Shown here piece after piece: positions 44,794-54,984 of a stretch of 64,000 nucleotides of DNA. Within the stretch, counting starts at the first letter, position 1; every line of letters starts with the position of its first letter. A program made the position numbers and the translations under genes. The stretch comes from Mucilaginibacter sp. cycad4 (GTDB taxonomy: Bacteria; Bacteroidota; Bacteroidia; Sphingobacteriales; Sphingobacteriaceae). The notes beneath the pieces were generated by a model. That model was not told the DNA's origin. It searched no databases and saw only the letters and a program-made list of their open reading frames with translations. The stretch spans positions 2,542,001-2,606,000 of the forward strand of contig NZ_CP139559.1 of NCBI RefSeq assembly GCF_034263275.1, in the 5' to 3' direction.

Positions 44794-46538
44794 TTTTTAA
44801 TTTTTGATTTACTTTTAGGCGTATCTACATTTCCGCGGCGGATGTCGGTTATCTCCTGGCGGTTTCTTTCAATAATATCCTGTTTTAACTCTTCCTCCAT
44901 GTACATTTTGTTCAATTCCTCCTCCGTCGATTCAAACTCGGCCTGCAGGCTTGCAATTTTTGATTCAAGCATCATACGCCGGCGTAATATCTCTTTATCT
45001 TTACGGGATATAGCGAAGTCCCTCAGTGCCACGCCTGTTTTTTCTCGTAATTTTTGTGCTTCGCGGGCCGAACCTGTAAGCACTCCCTCGGGCCCAAGAT
45101 AAACATCAACCAGGCTCAACCCCTTATCGGTTATAGTAAACTCACGTACCTGGTTTGAGTGACTCATTCCGCGCGATTTCATAATATATAAACCCCTGTT
45201 GCGTTCTCCGTTCGATTCGATATCCCTTACAAGCAGCCAGGCATCAACTAACGATGACACACCTTCATCGGTTTGTTCGCTTACTACTGTATTTAAACTG
45301 AGAGCGGTAAACATAACCGTGATTTGCTCATCCTGCAAAAAATCTATCAGCCTTATCAGCATTGATTTTACTTCACTTACCGAACCTACGGTAATGAGGT
45401 TTGTGATTGGGTCGAGGATCACCGCTGCGGGCTTAAATCTTTTAATGATCTTATAAATTGCAACGAGGTGCATTTCAAGACCATACAGCGTAGGGCGCGA
45501 GGCATGAAATTCAAGCAGGCCATTGTCAATATGTTTTTGCAGGTCGAGATTGATTGATTTCATATTGCGAAGGATCTGCTTAGGCGATTCCTCGAACGCA
45601 AAATAAAGGCACTTCTTTTTGTTGCCGCAAACCTCATTGGCAAAGCTGGCCGCAATACTTGTTTTACCGGTACCTGCTGTGCCCGAAACCAGGATACTGC
45701 TGCCCTGAAAAAAGCCTTTGCCACCAAACATGCTATCAAGAGAAGGTATGCCCGATGAAATCCGTTTTGATGATACTTCTTTTTCGAGCCTTAAAGATGT
45801 TACCGGAAGTACCGAAATACCATCTTCATCAATTAAAAACGGATATTCATTGGTGCCATGCTGTGAGCCGCGATATTTTACCACGCGCAAACGACGGGTT
45901 GAGATCTGATTTATAACCCTGTGGTCAAGCAGGATCACACAATCTGAAACATATTCTTCAAGCCCCTGCCGGGTTAATGACGAGCCGTCACCTTTTTCGC
46001 CGGTTATAATGGCAGTTACACCTTTTTCCTTTAAAAAATTAAAAAGCCTTCTAAGCTCGGCCCTTAATATAGTTTGATTTGATAAACCCGAAAAAAGATT
46101 TTCCAGGGTATCCAGCACCACTCTTTTTGCGCCAATGCTGTCAATAGCAAAGCCTAAGCGGATAAATAAACCTTCCAGGTCATATTCGCCTGTTTCCTCA
46201 ATCTCGCTTCGGTCTATATGCACATGATCGAGCCTTAATTTTTTATCATCCTGGAGTTTATATAAATCAAAGCCAAGCGATGCTACGTTCGCAGCCAGCT
46301 CATCTGCCTTTTCTTCAAAAGCCATAAATACACCGGGTTCATTAAACTCGGTAGCTCCCCTCACTATAAACTCAAGCGACATAAGTGTTTTACCACAACC
46401 GGCTTCACCACATATTAGCGTAGGCCTTCCATCAGGTAAACCGCCACCTGTTATTTCATCTAAACCGGCAATACCGGTAGGAGTTTTGTGCAATTGCTCA
46501 AACGTTATCAGTTGCTGTTTTTTATGCAATTTGGTCAT
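44790..46538 (-). CDS. kaiC: KaiC circadian-clock-type ATPase/autokinase
   Basis: 582 residues with two RecA-like domains (CI and CII). Walker A is GEAGCGKT at 44-51 and GTAGTGKT at 286-293; the catalytic Glu pairs are at 75-76 and 316-317. By alignment from memory with cyanobacterial KaiC, the phospho-site region reads [11 protein letters not shown]: Thr423 corresponds to T426, Ser428 to S431, and Ser429 takes the place of T432. The C-terminus (residues 500-582) is a coiled-coil extension beyond the core. KaiC hexamers hydrolyse ATP and autophosphorylate. No kaiA gene is present, as is usual outside cyanobacteria; here it may act as a timer or stress regulator. Confidence 0.93.
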   Translation of the reverse strand: MTKLHKKQQLITFEQLHKTPTGIAGLDEITGGGLPDGRPTLICGEAGCGKTLMSLEFIVRGATEFNEPGVFMAFEEKADELAANVASLGFDLYKLQDDKKLRLDHVHIDRSEIEETGEYDLEGLFIRLGFAIDSIGAKRVVLDTLENLFSGLSNQTILRAELRRLFNFLKEKGVTAIITGEKGDGSSLTRQGLEEYVSDCVILLDHRVINQISTRRLRVVKYRGSQHGTNEYPFLIDEDGISVLPVTSLRLEKEVSSKRISSGIPSLDSMFGGKGFFQGSSILVSGTAGTGKTSIAASFANEVCGNKKKCLYFAFEESPKQILRNMKSINLDLQKHIDNGLLEFHASRPTLYGLEMHLVAIYKIIKRFKPAAVILDPITNLITVGSVSEVKSMLIRLIDFLQDEQITVMFTALSLNTVVSEQTDEGVSSLVDAWLLVRDIESNGERNRGLYIMKSRGMSHSNQVREFTITDKGLSLVDVYLGPEGVLTGSAREAQKLREKTGVALRDFAISRKDKEILRRRMMLESKIASLQAEFESTEEELNKMYMEEELKQDIIERNRQEITDIRRGNVDTPKSKSKIKK

Positions 46539-46958
46539 AATAAATTCAATCTGTTTTAAACTACCCGCATATCACAACCATCAAGTATACAGGATTTTGT
46601 TTTATTGGTATGGTAATAGTAATACTTATAAAATTGTTTTGGGATAATTGATTTTGTGACGTAAAAAAATCGAAAAAACATTGCGGACTTACCCTGTTAA
46701 TAATAAAAAATAAATACCTACCGATTATACAAATCATTAAAAGCCCGCACAAGCAGATTCTCTAAAATCAGATTTAAACATTTATACAAGTGTACTGTTT
46801 GAAAAAATAAGATATATGCTTCTGTAACCTGTTTTTACCAATAATTGCAGCTTTACATTCATATAGCGGACATGATCATTAATGGAAATATTATGACGTA
46901 TGAACCGGGGCTTTGATCTTAATTATTATGAACTATATTTATACATATTATTTATATA
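46539..46958. other. Divergent intergenic region between kaiC and PAS kinase
   Basis: 420 bp, A+T-rich, between two divergent signalling genes. It must hold both promoters. A TATACTTG element on the minus strand near 46592 is a near match to the TAnnTTTG box and could serve kaiC. No gene is supported here. Confidence 0.5.
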
Positions 46959-49958
46959 ATGAATAACAACGCCAACCTTCATCAACAATTAAACGAAGAT
47001 ATTTTCCGCGTTTTGATCAGGGAATCTCCAACCGCGGTAGCATTGTACATGGGCGAAACAATGGAGATCAGGATAGCCAATAAAGCCATCATTGATATAT
47101 GGGGTAAGGGAGATGATGTTATTGGCCGAACCTACTTTAACCTGCTCCCTGAGCTCGGGGAACAGGGCTTTCATGCAATATTATCAAATGTATACCGTAG
47201 CGGCGCAGCTTATGAGGGAAAAGAGCAAAGGGTTGACCTTATGGTTGACAATAAGCTTGAAGAGTTTTACTTCAACTTTATTTTTAAACCATTACAGAAC
47301 GACCATGGTGAAGTTTGGGGCGTGTTGAATACAGCGACAGATGTTACCGAGCTGGTAACAACCCGTAAAAAGCTTGTCGAAAGTGAGCAGCGTGCTCAAT
47401 TTGCCCTGCAGGCAGCCGAACTGGGTACCTGGGATTTAAACCCCAAATTACAAACCGCCACATGGGACGACCGCTGCAAAGAGCTTTGCGGCTTTCGAAA
47501 AGACGATGAAATAAAATATGGTGATCTGTTGAAGTTTGTGCACTCGGAAGATGAGCAACGATCGCGAACAGCGGTAGTTCAGGCTTATGATCCTGTGGGC
47601 GATGGTAATTATGATATGATTGTTCGCACTGTTGATGACACCGGACACTTGAAGTATTGGATCCATCTGAAAGGTAAGGCTTACTTTAATGATAATCATG
47701 AGCCTATCCGCTTTGCCGGTACCGTACAGGATATAACCCGCGAAATATTAGATAAACAGGAACAACAAAAACTGATTGCGCTGATTGATAAAACAGCCGA
47801 TGTGGTTGCAGTAGGCAGCATGGATGGCTCTGTAACCTACATCAATAAAACAGCATATACCATATTGGGCATCGGGAGCACTAAGGAGGCTTTAAAACCC
47901 GGCGTCGAATATTTTGCGGATCATGAAGCAGACAAAGTAAATAATGAGATAAACCCCGCTGTACAGCAGTACGGAAAGTGGGAAGGTGAAATGCACTACC
48001 GGCATTTTAAAACAGGAGAGAATATCCCGGTATATGTTAACTGTTTCAGAATTGATGACCCGTTAAATGGCTTGCCTATTGGTATGGCATCCGTGGCCCG
48101 CGACCTGCGCCCCGAAAAAGCGGCAAGAAATGAACAGTATAAATTATTATCGCTCATTAACCATAGTTCAGATTTTGTAAGTCTTTCCAACCTGGATGGC
48201 AATGTAACCTATGTAAATACCGCCGGCCGAAAAATGTTGGGTATCAAAGGTGCCAATGAGCACAGGAGGCACAACAGCGAATATTTAATGCCCAATGAGC
48301 TTAGTAAGCTAAAAGACAAAGTAAATCCAATTTTAATGAAGCATGGTAAATGGAGCGGTGAAATACTTTACCGCCATTTCCAAACCGGCGAGGCGATACC
48401 TGTGTTTGGCACCACTATGCTGGTTTATGATGCCGTAACCGGCTTGCCGCAGGGCCGGGCTTCAATTGCCAGGGATATGAGAAGGGAAATTGCCGATAAA
48501 AAAGCCCTTACGGATAGTGAACAATTGCTTAAAAGCATCACGAATGCATCGCCAACCGTGCTTTGGATGTCAGATGCTGATGGCAATATTACCTACGTAA
48601 ATCAAACCTGGGTTGATTGGACAGGCATTAAATATGAGGATAATATGGGCAGCGGGTGGACTAATGCTCTTTTAGAAGAAGACAGGGCCCGGGCCGCGGA
48701 AAAGTTTTTAACCGATTTAAATGCCCGCCGGTTTTATGAAGTTGATTTTAGGATTACACGCCGGGATGGTGAAATAAGATGGTGCATAGCAACCGGCAAT
48801 CCGCAATATAATGAACACGGGGAATTTACCGGGTACATAGGTGCCTGTACCGATGTGACCGATAAAACACTTGCCGAAAGTGAAGTAAAATTACGCAACA
48901 GGGAACTGAATGACCAGATCAGGCAATTTGAGTTTGTTACGGATTTTATGCCGGTACAACTTTGGACAGCCCGCACCGATGGCCAGCTCGATTACGTTAA
49001 CCAACGTGCTGTAGATTATTTTGGTACCCAGGCCAATGAAATAGCCGCATCCTGGCTCAATGGTATTCATCCCGATGATAGGGATGCTTGTGTTGAGGCA
49101 TGGAACAATGCAGTGAACACCGGCAATGTTTATCAATGCGAATTTAGATTAAAAGATAAAGGCCAAAATTACAAATGGCACCTGTCACGGGCTTTACCCT
49201 TTATCATTGATGGTAAAATAATTAAATGGTTTGGCACTAATACAGATATTGATGAGCAGAAACAACTTCAGCGTCAAAAAGACGATTTTTTAGGTATCGC
49301 AAGTCATGAATTGAAGACCCCGGTTACCAGTATAAAGGCATATGCCCAGGTATTAGGCGCTATGCTTACCAAAGAAGGCGAACAAAAAAAGGCCGAAATG
49401 GTGCTCAGGATGGATGCCCAGATTAATCGCCTTACTAATCTCATAGGTGATTTGCTTGACGTTACCAAGATTAACTCCGGCAGGCTCCAGTTCAATAAAA
49501 CATGGTTTGATTTTAATGAAGTGCTGCAGGAAACTGTGGAAGATCTGCAGCACACCACTCAAAAACATAAACTCATCCAAAACTTTACCCCAACAGGCCG
49601 GATCTATTCAGACAAAGACCGTGTAGGCCAGGTTATTACTAACCTTATTACAAATGCCATCAAATATTCGCCGCATACCGATACCATCATCATCAATACC
49701 CGCCGCGAAAACAACGAAGCCATTGTTTGTGTACAGGATTTTGGTATCGGCATACCCGAAGACAAGAAGGACCGGGTATTTGAGCAATTTTACCGGGTAA
49801 GCGGGAATAAGCAGCATACTTTCCCCGGTTTGGGGTTAGGATTATACATCTCTTCAGAAATTATTAAGCGCGAAGGCGGCAGAATGTGGGTAAACAGCGT
49901 TGAAGGCAAAGGGTCTACTTTTTGCTTTGCATTACCTGTAGATGATACTAACAATTAA
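46959..49958 (+). CDS. Multi-PAS sensor histidine kinase (999 aa)
   Basis: Soluble kinase with about six consecutive PAS domains (repeated WLNGIHPDDRDAC / VHSEDEQR-type blocks and G-x-V-T-Y-V/I-N strands up to residue 765), a HisKA domain with His783 (ASHELKTPVTSIKAYAQ) and a HATPase (DFGIGIPEDKK, GLGLGLYISSEI). Two central PAS units share the almost identical blocks YGKWEGEMHYRHFKTGE and HGKWSGEILYRHFQTGE, so they are duplicates. No receiver domain of its own. It lies divergent from kaiC and 71 bases before a single-domain response regulator, its probable partner. Confidence 0.88.
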   Translation: MNNNANLHQQLNEDIFRVLIRESPTAVALYMGETMEIRIANKAIIDIWGKGDDVIGRTYFNLLPELGEQGFHAILSNVYRSGAAYEGKEQRVDLMVDNKLEEFYFNFIFKPLQNDHGEVWGVLNTATDVTELVTTRKKLVESEQRAQFALQAAELGTWDLNPKLQTATWDDRCKELCGFRKDDEIKYGDLLKFVHSEDEQRSRTAVVQAYDPVGDGNYDMIVRTVDDTGHLKYWIHLKGKAYFNDNHEPIRFAGTVQDITREILDKQEQQKLIALIDKTADVVAVGSMDGSVTYINKTAYTILGIGSTKEALKPGVEYFADHEADKVNNEINPAVQQYGKWEGEMHYRHFKTGENIPVYVNCFRIDDPLNGLPIGMASVARDLRPEKAARNEQYKLLSLINHSSDFVSLSNLDGNVTYVNTAGRKMLGIKGANEHRRHNSEYLMPNELSKLKDKVNPILMKHGKWSGEILYRHFQTGEAIPVFGTTMLVYDAVTGLPQGRASIARDMRREIADKKALTDSEQLLKSITNASPTVLWMSDADGNITYVNQTWVDWTGIKYEDNMGSGWTNALLEEDRARAAEKFLTDLNARRFYEVDFRITRRDGEIRWCIATGNPQYNEHGEFTGYIGACTDVTDKTLAESEVKLRNRELNDQIRQFEFVTDFMPVQLWTARTDGQLDYVNQRAVDYFGTQANEIAASWLNGIHPDDRDACVEAWNNAVNTGNVYQCEFRLKDKGQNYKWHLSRALPFIIDGKIIKWFGTNTDIDEQKQLQRQKDDFLGIASHELKTPVTSIKAYAQVLGAMLTKEGEQKKAEMVLRMDAQINRLTNLIGDLLDVTKINSGRLQFNKTWFDFNEVLQETVEDLQHTTQKHKLIQNFTPTGRIYSDKDRVGQVITNLITNAIKYSPHTDTIIINTRRENNEAIVCVQDFGIGIPEDKKDRVFEQFYRVSGNKQHTFPGLGLGLYISSEIIKREGGRMWVNSVEGKGSTFCFALPVDDTNN

Positions 49959-50029
49959 TTTTTTGTTGGATCGCCAGGTAAGTTTATCATACTAATTTCA
50001 GAGGGTTTAACCAAGCCCTTACGCCGACA

Positions 50030-50410
50030 ATGGATACAAATAATAAAAAAATCATGATTGCGGACGATGACCCCGGCATTGTTGACGCGGTAGAAATGCT
50101 GCTTGAATTTGAGGGGTATAAGGTAACAGCAACCAGGGATGGCGCTGCCGTTCTGGGAATGGCGGAAGAACTACCCGACCTGTTGCTGCTGGATATATGG
50201 ATGAGCGGCGAAGACGGCCGCGATATCTGCAAAAGATTTAAAGAAGGCGAATTAACCAAAAACATACCTGTTATCATAATATCGGCCAGTCGTGATGTAC
50301 GCGAATCGGCCATCATAGCCGGAGCCGACGATTTCCTGGCCAAGCCATTTGAAATGGATGAGCTGCTGAAAAAGGTGGCACATTTTACCCAAAAACAGGG
50401 TATTGGATAA
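50030..50410 (+). CDS. Single-domain response regulator
   Basis: 126-residue receiver domain: acidic pocket DDD at 12-14, phospho-acceptor Asp55 (LLLLDIWMSG), conserved Ser/Thr position in ISASRDV and Lys105 (FLAKPF). No output domain, so it acts by protein contact or as a phospho-relay step. Position after the multi-PAS kinase suggests it is that kinase's target. Confidence 0.88.
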   Translation: MDTNNKKIMIADDDPGIVDAVEMLLEFEGYKVTATRDGAAVLGMAEELPDLLLLDIWMSGEDGRDICKRFKEGELTKNIPVIIISASRDVRESAIIAGADDFLAKPFEMDELLKKVAHFTQKQGIG

Positions 50411-50641
50411 CTACAAGATCTACTGACCAGCTAAATAAGTACCTATCCCTCTTCGGGTTGAACCCTGATGGCAGCCGTTTTATCCGGCCGCGGGTTCTTC
50501 CCGTTGGTTTAACATGTTTTATTAAAATTGATGAATTATTGTCACCTAAATATTTCTTAATACCCCGAAGTTCATCTAACTAAAATACAAAAACATTAAC
50601 CCATATGAAATGTTATTTATTAAAACAAAACAATAACAGCC

Positions 50642-51112
50642 ATGGGAGTTTTACAGCATGTACAGCATCAGATTTCAGCATTGAATGATCTGATCAAAAT
50701 AAATAACGACAGGATAGCCGGTTATCAGAAAGTTAATGAAGCAACCGAAGAAACGGGTCTGAATTTACTTTTTAATGAATATATTGATCAAAGCAAAAGC
50801 TACGTTAATGAAATACGCGAATACATTCACGTATTAGGCGGCGACCCTGCAGATGGCACTACACTTTCAGGCAAATTTTACCATGCCTGGATGGATGTAA
50901 AATCGGTTTTTGTTAATAAAGACAGGCACGGGATACTGGCCGATTGTGAGTACGGCGAAGACATAGCTAAGAAAGCTTATCGGGCCGCACTTGATGATAA
51001 GGAGCTGATATGGGAAGATGAGCAGGTTGTAACCCTGCTTAATAACCATTTGGAAGGTTTAAAAAAAGCACATGATACTATTAAATCGTTAAGAGATACG
51101 GTTAGTGCATGA
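50642..51112 (+). CDS. PA2169/DUF2383 family four-helix-bundle protein
   Basis: 156 residues of ferritin-like helical repeat: HVLGGDPADGTTLSGKFYHA is the family hallmark, with helices on each side. Family members are found in stress regulons; function unclear. The start at 50642 opens with MGVLQHVQHQISALNDLIKI. Not obviously co-transcribed with the kinase genes, though close to them. Confidence 0.75.
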   Translation: MGVLQHVQHQISALNDLIKINNDRIAGYQKVNEATEETGLNLLFNEYIDQSKSYVNEIREYIHVLGGDPADGTTLSGKFYHAWMDVKSVFVNKDRHGILADCEYGEDIAKKAYRAALDDKELIWEDEQVVTLLNNHLEGLKKAHDTIKSLRDTVSA

Positions 51113-51136
51113 ACATAATTTTGTTATATTGAGCAA

Positions 51137-51415
51137 ATGAGCAATTCAAATCAATCATTTTTTTCGGCATGCCGCATGCCTGATCAATACGCTAAGGCTA
51201 CCTGCACACAGGATAAGGTAATTTATACGCTTTCGCAGTTAAAGCAGGCAACAGCAGCTGATATAGCATGGAAGTTAAGAGAGTATGAGCCTGCAGTAAA
51301 TAGCTTTACACACGAAAAAAACACAATTGAAGTGCTTGATTATTTGTTTGCCCGCGGCATGGTAAAGATAACCAAACAAAATGGCGAGTTAAACTACAAC
51401 CTGGTTAATGCTTAA
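51137..51415 (+). CDS. Small winged-helix-like protein
   Basis: 92 residues. The segment TYLSQLKQATAADIAWKLRE-like (actual: YTLSQLKQATAADIAWKLRE) followed by VLDYLFARGMVKITKQNGEL has the helix-turn-helix-wing layout of small DNA-binding or acyl-switch proteins. 24 bases after the previous gene, so probably co-transcribed. No family assigned; function unknown. Confidence 0.5.
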   Translation: MSNSNQSFFSACRMPDQYAKATCTQDKVIYTLSQLKQATAADIAWKLREYEPAVNSFTHEKNTIEVLDYLFARGMVKITKQNGELNYNLVNA

Positions 51416-51441
51416 CCGGGTTGTAGTTTAATATTTTTTAT

Positions 51442-51831
51442 TTACATACCAGGTGCAAGCGGTTTTGCCGAAACTATGCTATCAACCATAAAAACGCTTA
51501 CTCCCCGCCATGGCAGCGTATGCAGGTATTCTTTATAGTGAAGTTCTAAAAATGAACCGGCATTACTGCTTAGTTGCTTAGCTACCTTTTCATCGGTTAC
51601 CGAAAACATAAATTCATTTGAGCCAATTGTGCCCCCTGTTACCTGCGTGCGGATGCCGCTTTGAATTAACCGGCCTTCATAGGTTTTAAAAACATACCCT
51701 TTTTTTACAAAATAGTTCATGGTGCCGGCCTTGGTTCCCTCGCCAAAAACAAAATAGTAGCGATAATAAAAAAAGCCTGCCACAATTAACAGCAATATAA
51801 AGGCGATTATAAATTTTGTTTTTGCTTTCAT
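51442..51831 (-). CDS. Small membrane-anchored protein, '6-phosphogluconate dehydrogenase'-like annotation
   Basis: 129 residues: one N-terminal membrane helix (FIIAFILLLIVAGFFYYRYY), then a beta-rich domain with VFGEGTKAGTMNYFVKKGYV and KTYEGRLIQSG. Similar small proteins are commonly annotated as 6-phosphogluconate dehydrogenase in Bacteroidota, but there is no nucleotide-binding motif and the length is far too short, so that name is very likely wrong. Function unknown. Confidence 0.6.
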   Translation of the reverse strand: MKAKTKFIIAFILLLIVAGFFYYRYYFVFGEGTKAGTMNYFVKKGYVFKTYEGRLIQSGIRTQVTGGTIGSNEFMFSVTDEKVAKQLSSNAGSFLELHYKEYLHTLPWRGVSVFMVDSIVSAKPLAPGM

Positions 51832-52013
51832 CAGAGATAGTTATTTGTTAACTAATCTACAAAAACTTAAGAGCTAAGCAAATATTTTGTGGCTCACAAA
51901 GAGAATCATAATAAGAGCCCTTTTTTCGCCTCCATTAGGAATATCAAAACCTTCAATAAATGAAATGGTATTTTAACTAAATTTACTTACCAGCTAACAT
52001 CACAATACAGGTC

Positions 52014-53501
52014 ATGATACGGGAACAACAGCATACACTACCCGATGAAATTTTCAAGGTCATTTTTGAAAATTCGCCTGGCTCTTTATTGGTTAAAGCT
52101 GATGCTCCCTGGTTCACCATCATGGCGGCGAGTGACGGCTATCTCAAAATCACCTCATCCGTTCGTGAAAATATTTTAGGCAGAAGCTTCTTCGAGGTTT
52201 TTCCGGATGGTAACAGCAATCCGGATGACGTTGCCAGCGCCCGTCATGTATTTACTAAAGTTGCCGAGACGGGCCTTAAGGTTGATATTCCCTACTATAA
52301 GTATAATGTTTACAACGCCAATACCCAAACTTACGACGTTCGTTTTTGGTCATGCAGTAATATTCCATTTTCCTGCGGAAATAAGGTAGCCTATATTTTG
52401 AACGTTGTGGTTGATATAACAGCCGAAGTGAACGCCAGGCAGGCTGCTATGGAAAGTGAGAACCGCCTGCGCCTTGCTGCTGAAGCTACTGGTTTTGCCA
52501 CTTTTGACTGGGACCTGAACGATGAGAAACGCTACTGTTCCCCCCAACTTGCTGAGCTGCTCGGATACCCGGCCGATACTGCTTTAACCTCTACCGACGT
52601 ATTTAACATGATACATCCTGACGATAAAGCAACTGTGGTAAACGCCTTTAACGAAGCTTTTAAAACCGGGATTTACTGTTATGATGTGCGGATCATCTGG
52701 CCCGACAGCTCTTTACACTGGATAAGCATCAGGGGAAAGCAAATACCAGGCGAAGGGAAAAACTGCGCGCGTATTTTAGGAACAGTACTTGATATTACAG
52801 AAAGTAAAAGTGATGAGATCAGGAAAAACGACTTTATAGCGATGGCCAGCCATGAACTTAAAACACCGCTTACATCAATCAAATCTTATATTCAAATACT
52901 GGCGAAAAAACTTGTTAACACCGATGATAGTTTTGTAATAAATGCGCTGAGTAAAGCCAATTTGCAAATTAATAAAATGACCGACCTGATCCATGGCTTT
53001 CTTGATCTTTCGAGGCTGGAATCGGGCAAGCTGCCAGTTAAACCGGAGCAATTTGATATCAATGAGTTAATTAGCGATACGGTAACGGAATTTACCCAGG
53101 CGTTAAACAGCCACATCATAAATTTTGACTCGCATGGCGTATTAAATGTGTATGCCGATAGAGATAAGATTGGACAGGTTATAAGCAATTTTTTAAGTAA
53201 TGCTACAAAGTATTCTCCGCGAGGAAGTACGATTACGATAATGAGCAAAACAACTGATTGCGACATTAGCGTTTCGGTAACTGATTTAGGAGTGGGTATT
53301 AAACTTAAAGACCAGAAGAAGCTGTTTCAGCGTTTTTACCGGGTAGATAGTGATAAAACAATGACTGTGTCGGGATTTGGCATCGGTCTTTACCTCTCCA
53401 GCGAGATCATCCAGCGCCACAACGGCAAAATAGGTGTTGAGAGTACCGAAGGCGAAGGCTCAACATTTTATTTTAGTTTGCCTGTTTCTCCCCCTCTTTA
53501 A
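52014..53501 (+). CDS. PAS-domain sensor histidine kinase
   Basis: 495-residue soluble kinase: two PAS domains (about residues 10-140 and 150-265), HisKA with His280 (MASHELKTPLTSIKSYIQ) and HATPase (DLGVGIKLKDQ, GFGIGLYLSSEI). No receiver domain. Its 3' end overlaps the converging DUF6438 gene by 29 bases. Related in layout to the other two kinases of the island. Confidence 0.86.
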   Translation: MIREQQHTLPDEIFKVIFENSPGSLLVKADAPWFTIMAASDGYLKITSSVRENILGRSFFEVFPDGNSNPDDVASARHVFTKVAETGLKVDIPYYKYNVYNANTQTYDVRFWSCSNIPFSCGNKVAYILNVVVDITAEVNARQAAMESENRLRLAAEATGFATFDWDLNDEKRYCSPQLAELLGYPADTALTSTDVFNMIHPDDKATVVNAFNEAFKTGIYCYDVRIIWPDSSLHWISIRGKQIPGEGKNCARILGTVLDITESKSDEIRKNDFIAMASHELKTPLTSIKSYIQILAKKLVNTDDSFVINALSKANLQINKMTDLIHGFLDLSRLESGKLPVKPEQFDINELISDTVTEFTQALNSHIINFDSHGVLNVYADRDKIGQVISNFLSNATKYSPRGSTITIMSKTTDCDISVSVTDLGVGIKLKDQKKLFQRFYRVDSDKTMTVSGFGIGLYLSSEIIQRHNGKIGVESTEGEGSTFYFSLPVSPPL

Positions 53502-54267
53502 TTTTTGTGAGATTTACTTTTCTGAATGACTCCACTAAAAAGTTCACCAAACCGGTTAGATTGAAAGGCGGGTCATTAGTGGTTAGCGTAAGTTTGTCTT
53601 TATTATTTTCAAAATCAATATCCAGGTAATAATTGGGGGCATCAGTAACCTGGCTGCCCTGCTTCCAATCGTACATCTTTTTTAATTCGCTATGTTTCAG
53701 CCAATAGTTCAGGCTGTCAAGTTGGTGGTTGGTGAGCTTTCCGGCATAATCCCCTTTATAGGGATCTGCAAATTCGCCGCCTTTTAATCGATAAGTGCCA
53801 TCTGCCCAAATATTGATCAGTAATTGAGGGCAATTGCCATAACAGGTTGAGGACAGGAAACGGAGTTTTGAAAATTTAATCCCACTATCGAAACTGGCTT
53901 TATAATTTTTAAACTGTAAGGGAGGGCGACCGGCTAATTTTATGGCATTATCATTAACAGCTTTGATAGTTAGTTTTTTGCCATCGAAATAATTGATGAT
54001 AAAGTTAGAAACATCAATATGCTGTTGTTTAAAATTATCTGCACTGGTAGTATAGGTATCAATTATTTTAAGTGTGTCATGCTCTATTTTGTATTTGTTT
54101 TCGTGTTTCTTATACCCATCCAAATTAAAATAAACCTTGCCGCTATTAAAATAAAGGTAACCAAGATCTTCGGTCATCCACTGTTCTGATTCAACCGTAG
54201 CATGCTGGCCTAATGCCGGGCCACACAGGGTAGTTAGAAATAAAATAAGCAGTGATACGCTTTTCAT
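53473..54267 (-). CDS. DUF6438-like secreted protein
   Basis: 264 residues with a signal peptide ending GPALGQ (residue 21). The mature part contains the CYGNCPQLLINIWADGTYRL block characteristic of DUF6438-like proteins (CYGxCP Cys pair). Probably periplasmic; function unknown. Its stop lies inside the last codons of the opposite kinase gene. Confidence 0.7.
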   Translation of the reverse strand: MKSVSLLILFLTTLCGPALGQHATVESEQWMTEDLGYLYFNSGKVYFNLDGYKKHENKYKIEHDTLKIIDTYTTSADNFKQQHIDVSNFIINYFDGKKLTIKAVNDNAIKLAGRPPLQFKNYKASFDSGIKFSKLRFLSSTCYGNCPQLLINIWADGTYRLKGGEFADPYKGDYAGKLTNHQLDSLNYWLKHSELKKMYDWKQGSQVTDAPNYYLDIDFENNKDKLTLTTNDPPFNLTGLVNFLVESFRKVNLTKIKEGEKQAN

Positions 54268-54278
54268 GTAAACTAAAC

Positions 54279-54911
54279 TTACAAACTCAAATAATATTGG
54301 GTAAGTGATTCAAAATCGTCAAACTTATTATCATAATCATCGGTATTACCAAAGCCATAGCTAACAAATACAAACGGTATACCGGCAAGGCGTGTTTGTT
54401 CAGCATCACCATTAGTATCACCTATGTAAACGGGGCTCTGCAAATTGTGTTTATTCATGAGCACATGCATATTGTGATTTTTAGGCATCTGGTTGGTGCC
54501 ATAAGCTATGCTATCCGTAATAACCTCATTAATGCCCGCCCATGTTAAAAACAGTGGAATAATACCCACTGCACAATTGCTTAATACAAATAACTTGTAT
54601 TTACCTGCCAATTGTTCCAGGCCTTCAGTAACTCCTTTGTACATAATACCACCGCTGGTGGGTAATATTTCGCGCCTTACCTGATTTACCGCATTATAGA
54701 TCTCCATCCCCTTTTCCTCATCAAATTCGGGCAGCATTACCCGGGTAAGCTTTTTACCGTCCATACCTATCACGTGCAGCAGCTCATCGCGTTTAATAGT
54801 TCTTTGAATATCAAGTTTTTGGAATATCAGGTTCCATGATTCGGCATAGGTGTCAACGGCATCCCAAAGGGTTCCGTCCATATCAAAAATGAGGCTGTCG
54901 GGTTTCTGCAT
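54279..54911 (-). CDS. HAD family hydrolase (phosphoglycolate phosphatase-like)
   Basis: 210 residues: motif I FDMDGTLWDA (Asp9, Asp11), motif II VLSNCA, motif IV YIGDTNGDAEQT. Helical cap between motifs I and II. Likely small-molecule phosphatase; substrate unknown. 11 bases separate it from the DUF6438 gene; the two may be co-transcribed. Confidence 0.83.
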   Translation of the reverse strand: MQKPDSLIFDMDGTLWDAVDTYAESWNLIFQKLDIQRTIKRDELLHVIGMDGKKLTRVMLPEFDEEKGMEIYNAVNQVRREILPTSGGIMYKGVTEGLEQLAGKYKLFVLSNCAVGIIPLFLTWAGINEVITDSIAYGTNQMPKNHNMHVLMNKHNLQSPVYIGDTNGDAEQTRLAGIPFVFVSYGFGNTDDYDNKFDDFESLTQYYLSL

Positions 54912-54984
54912 TAGCTAAAAGTATGTTTTTCGCTAAGATGAAAAATTAACGGCAATTAATGTTCATGTTTTCTTCATTATTAAT

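Noticed and set aside
51442..51831. 6-phosphogluconate dehydrogenase as a product name
   Set aside because: 129 residues with no nucleotide-binding motif; the name appears to be a propagated misannotation.
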